A stretch of DNA of 64,000 nt from Piezodorus guildinii (taxonomy: Eukaryota; Arthropoda; Insecta; Hemiptera; Pentatomidae). The position numbers and the translations under genes were made by a program. Under the pieces are notes generated by a model. It had not been told where the DNA came from and searched no databases. It was given only the letters and a program-made list of their open reading frames with translations. How positions within the stretch are numbered: position 1 is the first letter of the stretch; the number at the start of each line of letters is the position of its first letter. The DNA is taken from contig CM041295.1 in NCBI GenBank assembly GCA_023052935.1, positions 166,427,366 through 166,491,365 on the forward strand, given 5' to 3'. Of the stretch, positions 21,058 through 32,884 are shown in pieces.

Positions 21058-21270
21058 TTAACCCTTCAGCGTCCGTGGACTACTATAATAGTCTCAGCGC
21101 GCCGTGCCCTATGGATAGTGGACTACAATAGTAGTCCGGTGAAAGGTGGGCCCCACATACCATGGACTACTAAAGTAGTCCGGTGAAAGGTGGGCCCCAC
21201 AGACCATGGAATAATATAGTAGTCCGGTGAAAGGTGGCCCCACGGACCATTGACTAACGGACTGGTGTTT
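21058..21270. mobile_element. piggyBac-like end with 44-bp subterminal repeats
   Basis: TTAA at 21058-21061 is followed by CCCTTCAGCGTCCG, the form of a piggyBac-type terminus (TTAA target, CCCTT start). Just inside are four units, GGACTAC starting at 21077, 21120 and 21164 and a variant at 21208, about 44 bp apart. Each unit contains a small palindrome (GGACTACTAAAGTAGTCC type) and GGTGAAAGGTGGGCCCCAC. The other end and a transposase are missing. The LINE at about 21290 adjoins it. Assignment to piggyBac rests on the terminus alone. Confidence 0.5.
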
Positions 21271-21289
21271 CAAGTGCTCTATTTCTAGA

Positions 21290-23826
21290 GCCATCTCATG
21301 GTCTGGTTGACAGTGTGAAGTACGTTTCCTTTACCAGAAGACTTCTCCCAGCTACTGAACGAGTGTGCCTAGGAAACAAACTATTGGGTTATCAGAGACC
21401 TCAACGCTCGGCACACCGTTTAGAATAACAAATCCAGTAATAAAGCTGGTAAAATCATACTAAAAACACCGGTTACAGTAGTGCACCACCCACCAATACT
21501 TTAATACACAAAGCTGACAGGACGAAGAAATCTACAGATGATCTCCTGCTCACGAGGCAACCACACCGCTTTCTGGACTGCATAGAGCGAATTCTCAGAC
21601 CATAGGCCTGTGCTCTTCCTGGTAGACGGCGAAGTACCACCCCCGCCCCCATCGAAATACAAGTATACTGACGCAGACTGGGAGACCTATAAAGCACAGG
21701 TCTATCACAAACTGCCAACAGTCTCCCCTCTGAGGACAAAGAAGGAAATAGATGATTATCTGATTTCCTTCACCGAGATCATTAAAAGTGCCGCCGACGC
21801 TGCTATCCCGAAGTTCACACCACTTCCGCCAGCTCTACGTCCTCCGCCAGATCATATTCTGAAACTTATAGCCCTGCGCAATAAGTGGAAGAATAAATGG
21901 TACAGGACCAGGGATCATGAGGTGAAGACGGTGGTAAATTCACTTACCACTCAGATCCGAAACCTCATGAAACAATAGCGGACTGCACAGTGGCATGAGA
22001 AACTACGGGCGACCAGAATAAATTCTGAAAGCTAATAAAATCAAGCACCAGGAAACGAAGCTCTACAGTCCTTCATGACGGAGACAGACTGTTGACAGCT
22101 GAAGAACAGGCCAAGAAGTTTGCAAACTACTGCAGTGGCAAAATAAAACAACGAACAGGGGCCCCCGCAGAACTTCCCACTGAAGAGATCGGAAACAACT
22201 ATATGTATGTACCCCGAAACAGCTGAAGGCAATTCTCCGTCGTTCGAGGGAGAATAAAGCCCCAGGCCACAACGGGATACAGACTGTATTGTTGAAGATG
22301 CTCCCTAGAAAGAGGATAGCTCACCTGACCAACCTCTACAACTCCTGCCTCAGGAGGAGATACTTTCCTGAGGCATGGAAAAGAGCTATCCTCTTTCCGC
22401 TATTGAAACCCGCGAAGATTGGTTCCCAGCCAGCCGACTATATGCCAATCAGCTTGCTTCCGTGACTGGGCAAGATTTTGGAGAAAATTGTTCTTAATTA
22501 TCTCAAGACTTATTGCTCAGAGGTAGCCCTAATCCCACCGGAACAGACTGGCTTTCAGGCCGGAATCTGCCCGGATCACCACCTGGCGAAACTACAAGCG
22601 GAAGTAAGCCAAAGCACAAACAAAAACGACGCCACCGCAATGATCTTAATAGACTGTACAGAAGCGTTTGACTCTGTGTCCCATAGTCTAGTATGTAAAA
22701 CACTGCCAGACAACGAATTTCCAGAGCAGCTCAACACCACCTTGTGGTCCTTCCTACAGGAGCGTAAAATAGAAGTGCTGGTTGGCAGAGCCTTCTCCAA
22801 GGATTTTGACCTCACCTGCGGAGTCCCTCAAGGGTCCGTGCTATTACCAGTTCTATTTTAAATATACACGGCAGAAACTGTTGGAGCAAGATACACAAAA
22901 GCTACTGTAGCGGCCTATGCCGATGACATAGCGATCTACAGTAGCTCGTTGAACGCAGAGACAGCTCTACAACAGACGGAGTTGGCATGCAATGAAATAA
23001 CAACAAAGCTTGAAAGACATAATATTAAAGTTAATCCTAAGAAGACCGACTGTATTAATTTTTCTTTCCAGAAGAACAAGCGCCCACTACCGAAGACCTA
23101 CAAGGTAGCAGGTGTCGAAAATCAGCCAGCCAATAGGATAGTGTACCTGGGCATCACCCTCGACAGGCACCTAACACTAGCCAATCACTGCCTAAAGAAG
23201 ATTAAATCGGTTAGGACCAAGTCCTATCCATTGAATCACTTACTGATGTCTCCAAACCTATCACTTCGCCTGAAAATATTAATTTACAAAGTCGTTCTCA
23301 GACCAGCCCTCCTTTACGGAGCACCGTTGCGAAACAACGTTACAGCACCAACGGCTAGAGACTCCAGCAGTTTCAAAACGGAGTATTGCGGCGAATAGTA
23401 AGGCATACTTCACTACAGAGGACAAAGACAGACCAGTTATATGACACCCTAGACCTCCCGACAGTGACGGAGTTTATCTCCCGCAGGCATATCAAATTCT
23501 TTGAAAGCCTCCGGTACTGCACGAACCCACGGTTCAACACACTGACTCCAACAGGACGGCCACAGCGCTGGCAGGACCACGTACAGACACTCAGACTAGA
23601 CTGAGGAAACATAACTTACTTTCACTGACTCAAAAAGACTAGTGAGCCCCATCACTAGAACTGACTTAAAACTGCTTCCCGACTCCGAAAATCTTCCTAT
23701 CCTCAGACCCCTCTTAGAATGCATCTGATGCAGTACAAGAGATCCTTGAATCCTTCCCCTGTCCTTTCCTGATTTCAACCTCAAATCCCATGGGGCTTAG
23801 AAAAAAAACAAGAAAAAAAAAAAAAC
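21290..23826 (+). mobile_element. Jockey-clade LINE, second family
   Basis: Plus-strand LINE ending in an A-rich tail (23800-23826). It runs from inside the endonuclease (DLNARH-like text near 21395, ILSDHRPVLFLV near 21590-21625) through RT to the C-terminal part. The sequence is not close to the 37661 family, so this is a separate lineage. It sits between the piggyBac-like end and the LTR remnant. Its tail abuts a 5'-trimmed LTR. Left boundary approximate. Confidence 0.85.
21610..23604 (+). pseudogene. Broken ORF2 of the second Jockey family
   Basis: Frames 21610-21978 (endonuclease end and linker), 22200-22861 and 22949-23398 (RT), 23386-23604 (C-terminus). RT motifs: RENKAPGHNGIQ, SLLP then a TGA, GFQAGICPDHHLAKL, IDCTEAFDSVSHSLV, CGVPQGSVLLPVLF then a TAA, active-site YADDIAIYSSS, and VYLGITLDRHLTLANH. 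The YADD box is intact, but two in-frame stops and shifts near 22000 and 23390 kill it. Confidence 0.85.
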
Positions 23827-23994
23827 TCATCACTCTAGTTTCTTACATGTGTCACACTCAAAGAAGGAGACCGCGGAATGTACACTTGTAGTCACCCAAA
23901 TTCCTCAACACAGTGTATTGTAGTCAGAATATGTATTATGTTCTCATAGTAAAAGCAAAATTTTAATATCTTTACTGTGTGTGATTCATTAACT
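23827..23994 (+). repeat. 5' LTR, 3' part only (gypsy-like element)
   Basis: Aligns by eye to 37085-37260: ACTCATCA, TGTGTCACACTCAAAGAAGG, CGGAATGTACACTTGTAGTC, TATTGTAGTCAGAATATG, and the end GTGTGATTCATTAACT. AATAAA-like polyadenylation text (AGTAAAAGC) precedes the end. Upstream LTR sequence is missing, since the poly(A) of the Jockey LINE touches it directly. Confidence 0.88.
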
Positions 23995-24012
23995 GGCGCC
24001 CGAAACAGGGAC
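23994..24012 (+). other. Primer-binding site (tRNA-Lys-like)
   Basis: TGGCGCCCGAAACAGGGAC directly follows the LTR end, sharing its T. It is complementary to the 3' end of a lysine tRNA apart from one extra A. This is the hallmark of the 5' junction of an LTR element. The other LTR copy (37260) is not followed by it, as expected of a 3' LTR. Confidence 0.9.
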
Positions 24013-24036
24013 TGCAAGCATCAAATTAGTTTTTTA

Positions 24037-26700
24037 GCCCAGTAGAATTAGACCAAAAAAAGGGGTTGGCTAGAAAAAGGTGGGGTAAATTTAAATTTTA
24101 GGCACGATTGTTTGTATCGCTCCCCTCATTAAAAACCCAAGTTTTCACACTTTTCACCCTTGTGCTTTTTCCGCCATCTTGAAAAAACCTCTAAAAAAGT
24201 ACTTTCTTCAGTTTTTCCTTCTAAATCTGTTCCTGGACATTTTAGAGCAAACTTTGTCGTTAGCAATTTTAAAGAACAATAAATTGCCTACATGTTTGGT
24301 ATGTAACATGTTGGAAATGGAAAAGGTTGTCAATATTGGCCAAATTGTCAAAAAAACACAAAATGTCAGAAAAGTCGGTGGTTTCGCTTCAATAACTATT
24401 TTGGTGTGCAGTTTATTAAAAAAATATATAAGAAACAATCTTTTAGATCATTAAATTTCTAACAAGTTAAATGTATAACATTTTTAATTACTCCTAATTA
24501 TACGAACAAGAAATGTTTAAATATCTTTTTTACTGAAAGTGCTCTGTTAATAAAAAATGAAATACTTCGTTTTAATTAGATCTTCTAAAATTATTTTGTC
24601 TTAAAACCATTATTGTGTATATTCTAGGAAAAGAAAAGCGTTTTTGCAACTAATAAGAACAATTTCCCAATATTTTACTTTTGTTTTAATTAATTTAAAA
24701 AAAATAAAAAAACATTTTAATGATACACGAACAACTTTAAATATATTATAAAGCATCTTTGTTAGCTGTTTTTTCTTTTTTTAGTCTCAAATACAGATGT
24801 ATATAATGTATCATTTTGAGCGAAAGGCTGCGTACCCTCAAACTCGTCTTCATCCATGTTATATTTAATATTTGGTCTATTATGCAGGATTCGAACTTGC
24901 AATAGAGACAGACAATAGAACAAGTCCACCTTTTTTGTAGCTTTATTTTTACCACATTTCTCGTTGCATCCACAGGAAAACATATTATACGAAAGAAATT
25001 ATGAACGACTTTGAGAACGTTCATTTCCGAAATAAAGATGTAGTATTTTCCTTGGCAACTGTTGGTCTTCACATCAATCCTAGCAAAAGAAAAATAGCCC
25101 TGGATCGGCTGATACCTATCCAAAGAATGATCATCGCTAAGCAGTTTGATGATGATTTGAAAAAATATTTCGAAATTAACTTTCTCGATTTTCATTGTCA
25201 CTTTTCTCAGAGGAAGTCTTGCGATAAGGGACGAAATCAATATCTGTTTACTCTGCTTTTACCCCTTTGCCAAATGATACAATATTCGGAAAGGATTAAG
25301 GATGTAGGAGATGCAGGCTTGATCTTCTACACAGAGTACATTGAAATCCATCAACGGAACGAACGTTTTTCTGTACTTTTTATGAATTATAAGACATATG
25401 TACTGCGAAATCATGGCAATAATTTTGTGGTAATCTTCGATGTATACCCCACTGAAGAAAATATAAGAAGTACAAAATGCTCTGAAAGAGCTCGTCGTTA
25501 CAGACTAAAGTCTTGTTAAGTTATTTTTATTCCTAAAATATTTTCGCATATGTGAAAGGAAAAGTTTTCATCGAATGAAAATAACAAATCCAGATTTATA
25601 TCACTGAATGTAAAGGAATTGGAGAGAGCACACATGGTTGCCCAGCAAGAAACTGAAGATGGAGATCTTTTAATTGTGAATACAGTCATTTCTTTGTGTT
25701 CTGAACATAATTTCGTATTTTTGATTGAGAAGACATTGATATTTTAGTTAGGGTGACGGCTATAGCGACGGATAATGTGTATTTCTCCAAACCTGGAAGA
25801 CGTGGCATAGCAGATATATTCTACTCCACAAGATCTTTTAAATATAAACATCTAGTAGAAAACATTTTATTTATCCATGCTATTGAAGAAAAATTCTTAG
25901 TGTCTGCTTATGGTGGTGATATTAACACTTCTATTGATGTATTGCGGTATCTTCGATTTGTTAAAGCTACAGCAAGCGCATTGGCGCGTCTACCTCCAAC
26001 ATGCGACGCAGTTGAATTTCATGGTCATCGAAGTTATCTGCAAGTAGAAATTTCGATAGAAAATGTGAAAGAACCTTTAAACTGGGGCTGGAAGAAGGAT
26101 ATAGATGGTCTAACATCAGTGACCATGATTAAAACCAGCTACATCGACATTACTGAATATAATTTCCTGTAGATACAAAGAGAAATGCAGCTGCTAAAAA
26201 GGTGGACTTGTTCTATTGTCTGTCTCTATTGCAAGTTCTAATCCTGCACAATAGACCAAATATTAAATATAACATAGATGAAGAAGAGTTTGAGGATACG
26301 CAGCCTTCGCTCAAAATGATACATTATACACATCAAATACATTTGAGACTAAAAAAAGAAAAAACAGCTAACAAAAATGCTTTATAATATATTTAAAGTT
26401 GTTGGTGTATCAGTAGGTGTTTCGAATTTTCCAACATGTTACATACCAAAGATGTAGGCAATTTATTGTTTTTAAAATTGCTAACGACAAAGTTTGCTCT
26501 AAAATGTCCAGGAACAGATTTAGAAGGAAAAAACTGAAAAAAGTACTTTTTATTAGAGTTTTTTTCAAGATGGCGGAAAACGCACAAGGGTGAAAAGTGT
26601 GATAACTTGGGTTTTTAATGAGGGTAGCGGTACAAACAATCGTGCCTAAAAATTAAATTTACCCCACCTTTTTCAAGCCAAAATCCTATTTCTACTGGGC
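24037..26700. mobile_element. Foldback DNA transposon, TA duplication
   Basis: A 2664-bp insertion in the leader between primer site and gag. Ends are inverted (GCCCAGTAGAA at 24037; CTACTGGGC ending 26700), with TA on both sides (24035-24036, 26701-26702). The inverted arms are long: 24037-24314 pairs with 26431-26700, and 24721-24952 pairs with 26193-26413. The left arm has about 406 extra bases (24315-24720). The loop carries a decayed coding region. The left arm includes an inverted duplicate of the 3' end of that coding region. Superfamily uncertain; the TA duplication would fit Tc1/mariner-like or other TA-using groups. Confidence 0.85.
25001..26380 (+). pseudogene. Transposon protein remnant, unassigned family
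   Basis: Frames 25001-25519 and 25753-26172 with readable sequence between and after. Text such as NHGNNFVVIFDVYPTEENI, DNVYFSKPGRRGIADIFYST and FATASALARLPPTCDAV-like stretches resembles a protein I associate with repeated, transposon-linked genes in insects and other invertebrates, where a cysteine-rich C-terminus is usual. Here the C-terminal part (KKVDLFYCLSLLQ) has lost most cysteines. The inverted left copy keeps FSCGCNEKCGKNK. Breaks at about 25519-25753 and 26172. I cannot confirm that it is the transposase. Confidence 0.6.
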
Positions 26701-26702
26701 TA

Positions 26703-27118
26703 TTTGAATGACTTTGCCGAGAGGACGAAGATAGTTCTGAGGAGGATCTACAAGAAGATAGGCACCTAACTAAGAAGATCATCTCGCAGCCTCCTTCAGT
26801 CAAGACAATACTCACCCGAGATGTGCTGCTAAACCTCACGGGACTTCACTGCTCAACAGGTATCCAGGAGAAATGTTAAGAACTAACGCAGTAAGATTTT
26901 AAAATTATTTATCTTACATGTTGGTTTATGTGCTGTTTAATTGTGATAATATTTAAAATGTATGACATTTTCATAATACTGTTTTAAGCTGTCTGAAAAT
27001 CACGTCAATTTAAAAAAAAAAAAAAAAGAGTATCGTTATTATTGAGCACAATTTAAGTAAAACTTTAATTTTAGTAAACATAAGTAAAATATTAATATCT
27101 AAAAAAAAATAAAAAAAT
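26703..27118 (+). other. Leader of the LTR element, right of the insertion
   Basis: Continues the untranslated leader interrupted at 24036. No long frame. An A-rich patch at 27011-27026 precedes the gag start region. Confidence 0.55.
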
Positions 27119-28846
27119 ATGGAATCGTTTCTTTTCCGAAGCTCGGACTTTAAGCATATGCCGTACTTTGACGGTAAACCGCATAATTTGTTTGATTTCA
27201 TAAATAACTTTAAAGGAATTAAAGACACCTTTTGTGCAGAAAATAATCCCTTTAGAGTTGTTAATGATTTTAGAATATTTAACATGGCCAAATGTCACTT
27301 TACTAAGACAGTTGCGGATGAAATTAAGTTTTATGATTTAAATAATATTGACGATTTGTTAAATATTTTGATACGAAAATTTAAAGATCACCCCAATCGA
27401 GCAATTAATTTTAGATTTATTACATTCTAAAATCGGTAACAAGGAGCATCCCCTTGATTTTTTAAAACGACTCAACAAAAAAAGAACCTCAATCATTTCT
27501 AGACATAAAATAGACAAAATTCTCAATTATCACACAGCTATTAAATACATAGAAAGGTTAATTATACATCTTTCCCTCGTGAATATGCCGCTCTACATCA
27601 GAACCTATTTAATGAACCAAATAGATAAATTTAAAGATCTGGATGATTTGGTAGATATTATTCAAATTAGTTGCCAAATACTATTTGATGATTCAATGCT
27701 ATACGGAGAAAATAAACTTCATAAAAGGACAAATCTTAACCGCAAAATATTCAGATTTATTAATTATAAGTATAGGCAACCAAAAACATCTTACCGCCAA
27801 TACGCACAGTCAAAGTACAATCATAAATGGCAAACACCCAATAGAAATTTTTGTAGAAACGATTCGAATAGTTACAATCGTAGTCCTCAACAAAAATCTA
27901 ATAATTATCAAAATCCTTATGACATGTCGATAAAACCAATCGTTTCTATGCAAACTTTTAATTCCCACCAAGACACACAGCCCAAGTTTTTGATAGAGCC
28001 TAAAGCCTATGAGCCTTCTAAGGATCCGGAAGTTGAACAAACCGAGACAAATTTTAATAAGCATTTTCCACCAGAGGATTTGTTGTGCAATGACGCTGCA
28101 AACAGCCACAAATAAAATCCGGAATCCTAAATAATAAATTTGAAGAATTACCTAAAATTGATATTCAAGAAAAGGAAATAGCCTCTGAAACATTGCCGCT
28201 AAAACTAGATAGGAACAAAACCGGGAAAACATTTAGTTTAGATCCAGAAATAAATAAGAGTGAAAATTCAAAGTGGAATAATTTAAATAACATTGTAAAC
28301 ATCGAAAAAGAAAACTCAACAAAACAAAAATCACATCGGTCGAAAACAAAAAAGAATAATGTCAAAATATACAAAAAATGAAAAACATATTCTATAAACC
28401 GTACTAAATTTACTAAGGGAAAAAAAGGGAATTCGAAAAAATATATTAAAAAAGTTAATCAATCGGGTGCTGAATCGAAAGTTAAATTAAACAAATTGTC
28501 AAATGAAAATTTTAAACATAACAAACAATCTATGAATGATGACAGAACAAGCCAGTCTAAGGAGCCTCCGGCTATCCATAACGATGAATTAGAATTTTAA
28601 AATAATAAATTGCTCGATAATAATAATGAAATATCAACTTATACTGCGAGTTTAAATAAAAAAAATGTTATGATTAAAACGAAAGAGGTAATGAAACCCC
28701 CTCAATTAAATAAGAATTCCAGAAAAAAGGTTTCCTCAGGAAATATTCTAAAATTTGTAAAATCCATTAGAAAAGATTTAATATATCTCTGGACGTTGAA
28801 GCCAGATGAAAATCTCAACAGTTATAGCGGTCCGAGATGTATGTAG
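27119..28846 (+). pseudogene. gag-like region of gypsy/errantivirus-like element
   Basis: Endogenous LTR-element remnant. 27119-27430 begins MESFLFRSSDFKHMPYFDG, with the FDGKPHNLFDFINNF style of insect gypsy gag. It is then frameshifted into 27470-28115, which contains HPLDFLKRLN-like and DLDDLVDIIQISCQ segments and a basic, asparagine/glutamine-rich tail. 28193-28381 and 28610-28846 are lysine- and asparagine-rich. No zinc knuckle is evident. Frameshifts or stops near 27430, 28115, 28381 and 28600 show it is dead. Protease, RT, RNase H and integrase are absent from the window. Confidence 0.7.
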
Positions 28847-29132
28847 TTTTAAAATGAATACAAAATAAATAAATCAATATAAAAAATAAAAAAATTGAAG
28901 GATAAATAATAGTAACAATAATCAGGTACTGTTAATAAATAAAATAAAAATATTTATAATAAAGTATTGTTTATTATATTGAAGGTTCTATTGAATGATG
29001 AATTACTAAATATCAATTATATAGTTGAAATGATGTATTTACATAAGAATCTTTATACCAAAAGCTTTATAATTTATTAATTAATATTCATTGTCAATTA
29101 TTTACACTAATTTAAATTGTTAGTTTTAGAAC
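28847..29132. other. AT-rich interior of the LTR remnant
   Basis: No frame recognised. It ends in AGTTTTAGAAC (29122-29132), the left copy of the I-clade LINE target duplication. It was contiguous with 32056 before that insertion. Confidence 0.6.
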
Positions 29133-32011
29133 AATTTATCCGGTAAGATAAATACCACGTGCCTCCCGGAATATCTGTGAAATTCGCAGAGAGCTAAACG
29201 ATCACACTATTGCCTGTTGCAGCCCATCTAATACAGGAATGCATAGACCGAATACCTCAAGGTCAAATGCAAACGGTCTTTCTAAAGACCCAAAAAGTGC
29301 CCTTTTAAAAATACTCTTTTGGAACTCGGGCGGACTAACTAGTGACAAAGTCACGGAACTTAAAACTATTGTCAACAACCATGATGCAGATATTGTTGCG
29401 ATAGTGGAAGCTGGCGCGGCATCTGATGATTTAAAATTCTTTCATATTAGAGGATATGAAGCATACTCACTGCCCCGATCAAGAATGCACTCATCTGGCA
29501 TTATAATCCTAACTATGAGCTCCATCACATCGAGGTTTGCTGTCAGGAAGGAGATGACTCAGTTGGATAGTCTTCTAGTCGAAATAGAAGTGTGGATGGA
29601 AGACAAACACAAGCGTCTCCTTGTTATCTATAACCCTCCTCGGAACCGGCCAAAGTTGGAATGGCTTGAACAACTATGGGGACCAAATTGCATCTTATGC
29701 GGGGACCTAAATGCGCCCTCTACTCGATGGGGTTACTCGACAACAGATCCTGTAGGGGATGTATGGGAAGATTTTATGGACGCCAACCCAGTAATGTTCA
29801 TTGACAACAACCAAGGCAATCCTACATTCATATCATATGGTGGCCATTTGTCACATCCTGCACTTGCTGACAAGATTGATCAAAAATTGTTAAACTCTCC
29901 TGGAGGCTTCGGCCATAGGATTCTCTGCATTGAGATTGCTTACCTGCTGAAAAATACGTCTAAGAATAATAAGATAGCATGGAATATGAAGAAAGCCAAC
30001 TGGAGAAAATATGCAAGCAAAACCGATGAACTAGTCACCCCAGGTCTCATGGAATGTAATGTTGACATATCCCTAAGAAACACCACCAATGCTATTATAA
30101 AAGCCGCACATCTCACCATTCCAAGAGGTAAGGTTAAAAAATTCTCTCCATTTTGGAACAAGGAACTTGAAAACCTTAAAAGAGAACGTGATCAAGCTTT
30201 AGAAAAAGCAATTATGACAGGACAAACAAAAGACAGAATGGAGCTTAAGTGCAAAGCTGCTGAATTAAAGCGTGCAATAAAACACTCAAAAAGGTTAACT
30301 TATAGATCCTTTCTTGAGAAAATTGATTTCAGAAAGCATTATATCAAAGCCCACAAGTTTCTGTCAAAATTAAATAATAACAAAATAATGCTGAACAATC
30401 CAATTCAGACCGAATCCAAGTTGCTTACAAATGAAATTGACATAGCACGACATTTCTGTAAGCATTACTGTAATATTAGCAATTTCAATCCGAAAACAAA
30501 AGATCCTCAAATCAGACTTCCACCAACTTGCTTCACAGAGGAATAATTAAGGTTGTTTGATGAACCATTTACATTAATGGAAATGGAGACTGCTATAAAA
30601 AAGCTTACAGCGGGAAAAGCACCAGGACCGGATAAAATATTTCCTAAATTTCTCATAAAATTAGGAACAAAGGCCAAGGATGTCGTTCTTTCTTTCCTGA
30701 ACCAAGTCTTGAAAAACCATGTCCCCAGTGAGTGGAAAAAAACTGAAGTAATCCCAATATTGAAAAATAGTAAGACAGCGGACAAACCAGAAAACTTCAG
30801 GCCTATATCTCTCACAAGCTGCTTCTGCAAGTTTATAGAGAGAATGGCGGTACACCGACTGCAGACATTTGTGGAGAAGAACAAACTATTATCACCAGTA
30901 CAAGCCGGTTTCAGAAAAAATAGAAGCACGGTGGAACAGATACTCCACTTTTCACAGGAAGTGAAAGAGGGCTATCAAAGAAAACAAAGCTCATTGGCTG
31001 TTTTTGTAGATTTTAAAACAGCTTTTGACAAGGTCTGGAGAAAAATGCTCCTACAAAAGCTCATTAGTATTGGGATACATGGTTGTCTGTACAGGTTTCT
31101 TTCGTCTTATTTGTCTCAAAGATTCATTAGGGTAAAGTACAAAGGTGGATATTCGCAATTTAAACAAACAAAGCAAGGTCTTCCTCAAGGATCAGTGTTA
31201 AGTCCCCTTCTTTTCTGCCTAATGATAGATGATCTGACGAATTTTCTACAAAACAAGTTTCCTGGACTAAAAATGCTATTGTTTGCAGATGATCTAGTCC
31301 TTTGGGCGACCAGCAGCAATATAAGCGCTCTGGAGCAGTTCCTAGGTGAAGTGATGGAGCAGCTAAAAATTTGGTGCGAAGCAAATGAAATGATATTAAA
31401 TACATCAAAAACTGAATTTCAATTATTTTCGCTATCTAAAAAGCTGCCTCCTGTAACACTGAAATATGGCTCAGAAATCCTACCAAGGACATAATCAGCC
31501 ACCTACGTAGGGGTCAAGCTAGATAACAGATTAAGCTGGAATCTACATGCTGGGAACTTGACCAAGAAAAGTCAAAAAAGATTAAACCTGCTTCAAAGAA
31601 TCACAGGAACAAAGTGGGGAGCGACGCAAGATGTACTGTTCTTGGCATACAAAAAATATGTACGCCCGTCCTTGGAATATGCTGGAGAGCTTTTAATAAC
31701 AGCACCAGAATGTGCCAGACAAAAAATCGAGCGGGTCCAAAACTCAGCGCTCCGTATAATAACAGGTGCTCCAAAGTCCACTCCTATTGTAGCTATGCAC
31801 CTCCAAGCAAACGTCGAGCCATTGTAGATGCGTAGGGAAGTGAGCTCAATAAGCCTTTATGAACGTCTGTGTAGGCTCCCGGTTGACTACTGGTCAAGCA
31901 CATCTAGAAGTATGTCCCCGATTACAAAAAATAAGAGGTGAAACCCCATCCAGATCGGAGTGGTACTGGGCTGCCAGATCCCGTATGGCGGAAGTCGAAA
32001 TGGAAAGGCAT

Positions 32012-32044
<33 letters not shown>
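29133..32044 (+). mobile_element. I-clade LINE with 11-bp TSD
   Basis: Plus-strand LINE with a 37-base poly(A) at about 32009-32044. AGTTTTAGAAC flanks it exactly (29122-29132 and 32045-32055). It holds endonuclease and RT in one frame, no visible ORF1 and no RNase H. It is 5'-truncated, and apparently shortened after RT, since only about 100 coding bases lie between the RT tail and poly(A). The clade call is by RT style (FVDFKTAFDKVW, QGLPQGSVLSPLLF, LLFADDLVLW) and is tentative between I-like groups. Confidence 0.88.
29239..31890 (+). pseudogene. EN-RT polyprotein of I-clade LINE, three in-frame stops
   Basis: One continuous frame from 29239 with stops at 30544 (TAA), 31492 (TAA) and 31825 (TAG), and no frameshift. 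Endonuclease: LLKILFWNSGGL, DADIVAIVEAG, CILCGDLNAPSTRWG; the final box reads GFGHRILCIEI where SDH is expected, so its aspartate is lost. RT: GKAPGPDKIFPKFL, NFRPISLTSCFCKFIERM, AGFRKNRSTVEQI, FVDFKTAFDKVWR, LPQGSVLSPLLF, FADDLVLWATSS, then YVGVKLDNRLSWN and RPSLEYAGELL. The RT catalytic aspartates survive. Only point-mutation decay is seen. Confidence 0.88.
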
Positions 32045-32049
<5 letters not shown>

Positions 32050-32055
32050 TAGAAC

Positions 32056-32303
32056 TATATATAGGTAATAATAACTTTATAAGATAAATGGAAAAAAATT
32101 TGTTTATGTAAAAATTGAAAAAAGTTTTATAGATTGTAATGAAAAAACAACGTAGTTCATAGTTTTTTTTAATTTAGTGTTATGGATATGTTTTTAATTA
32201 TTTATAGAAAATAATGATATGATAATAATTTAAGTTTTATATAATTGTACCTATAAGTTTCAAGACTATTAACAATGTATACATTTCTACAGGGATAATG
32301 TAA
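32056..32303. other. AT-rich gap between two LINE insertions
   Basis: Nothing coding. It ends next to TGACGATTGGTAA (32304-32316), the left copy of the RTE-type LINE duplication. Confidence 0.55.
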
Positions 32304-32884
32304 TGACGATTGGTAATGAATGAATGAATAAAGCCTTTATTGCAAGGATGACATTTAAAAATTATAATATTAACTTTTAGTTCTAAAATAATTTCTAACA
32401 TAATCTAATATAATTTCTAATATAATCTAATAAAAAGTTCTCATATAATTGGAAAAAAAAATATAATGATTGTGAAAAATAATAATAATGCATATACTTG
32501 TTAAATGAAATAAAACAAAAAAAAAACTATATAATTAATGTTCCTTAGTTGCTTAAGATATTTACAATATGTTATCCCTACAGGCCTCTCCTTACGGAGG
32601 TGATGGTCTAACTTCCCCGGTGACCAAACCAATTGGAAAGTGGAGTTGGCCTTTTCTTTCCAAAGGTTCTTCCATTTATCCTTATCCCTCGCTGTTCGCA
32701 TCCAATTAGTTCCGACAGCTAGCTTCAGGGTATCTCTCCATCGTCTACATTGTCGACCCCTTCTTCTCTTCAGGTTGTAAGGAATCCATTCTGTGACACT
32801 CAGCGACAAATCTTCCATCTTGAATCCTGGCCAGATGACCTGCCCATTTCCATTTAATTTTCCTTATTATTTCTTTGATGTCGC

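Noticed and set aside
24208..24438. Minus-strand small frame in the transposon left arm
   Set aside because: Falls in inverted-arm sequence with no recognisable product. The right-arm counterpart is not open.
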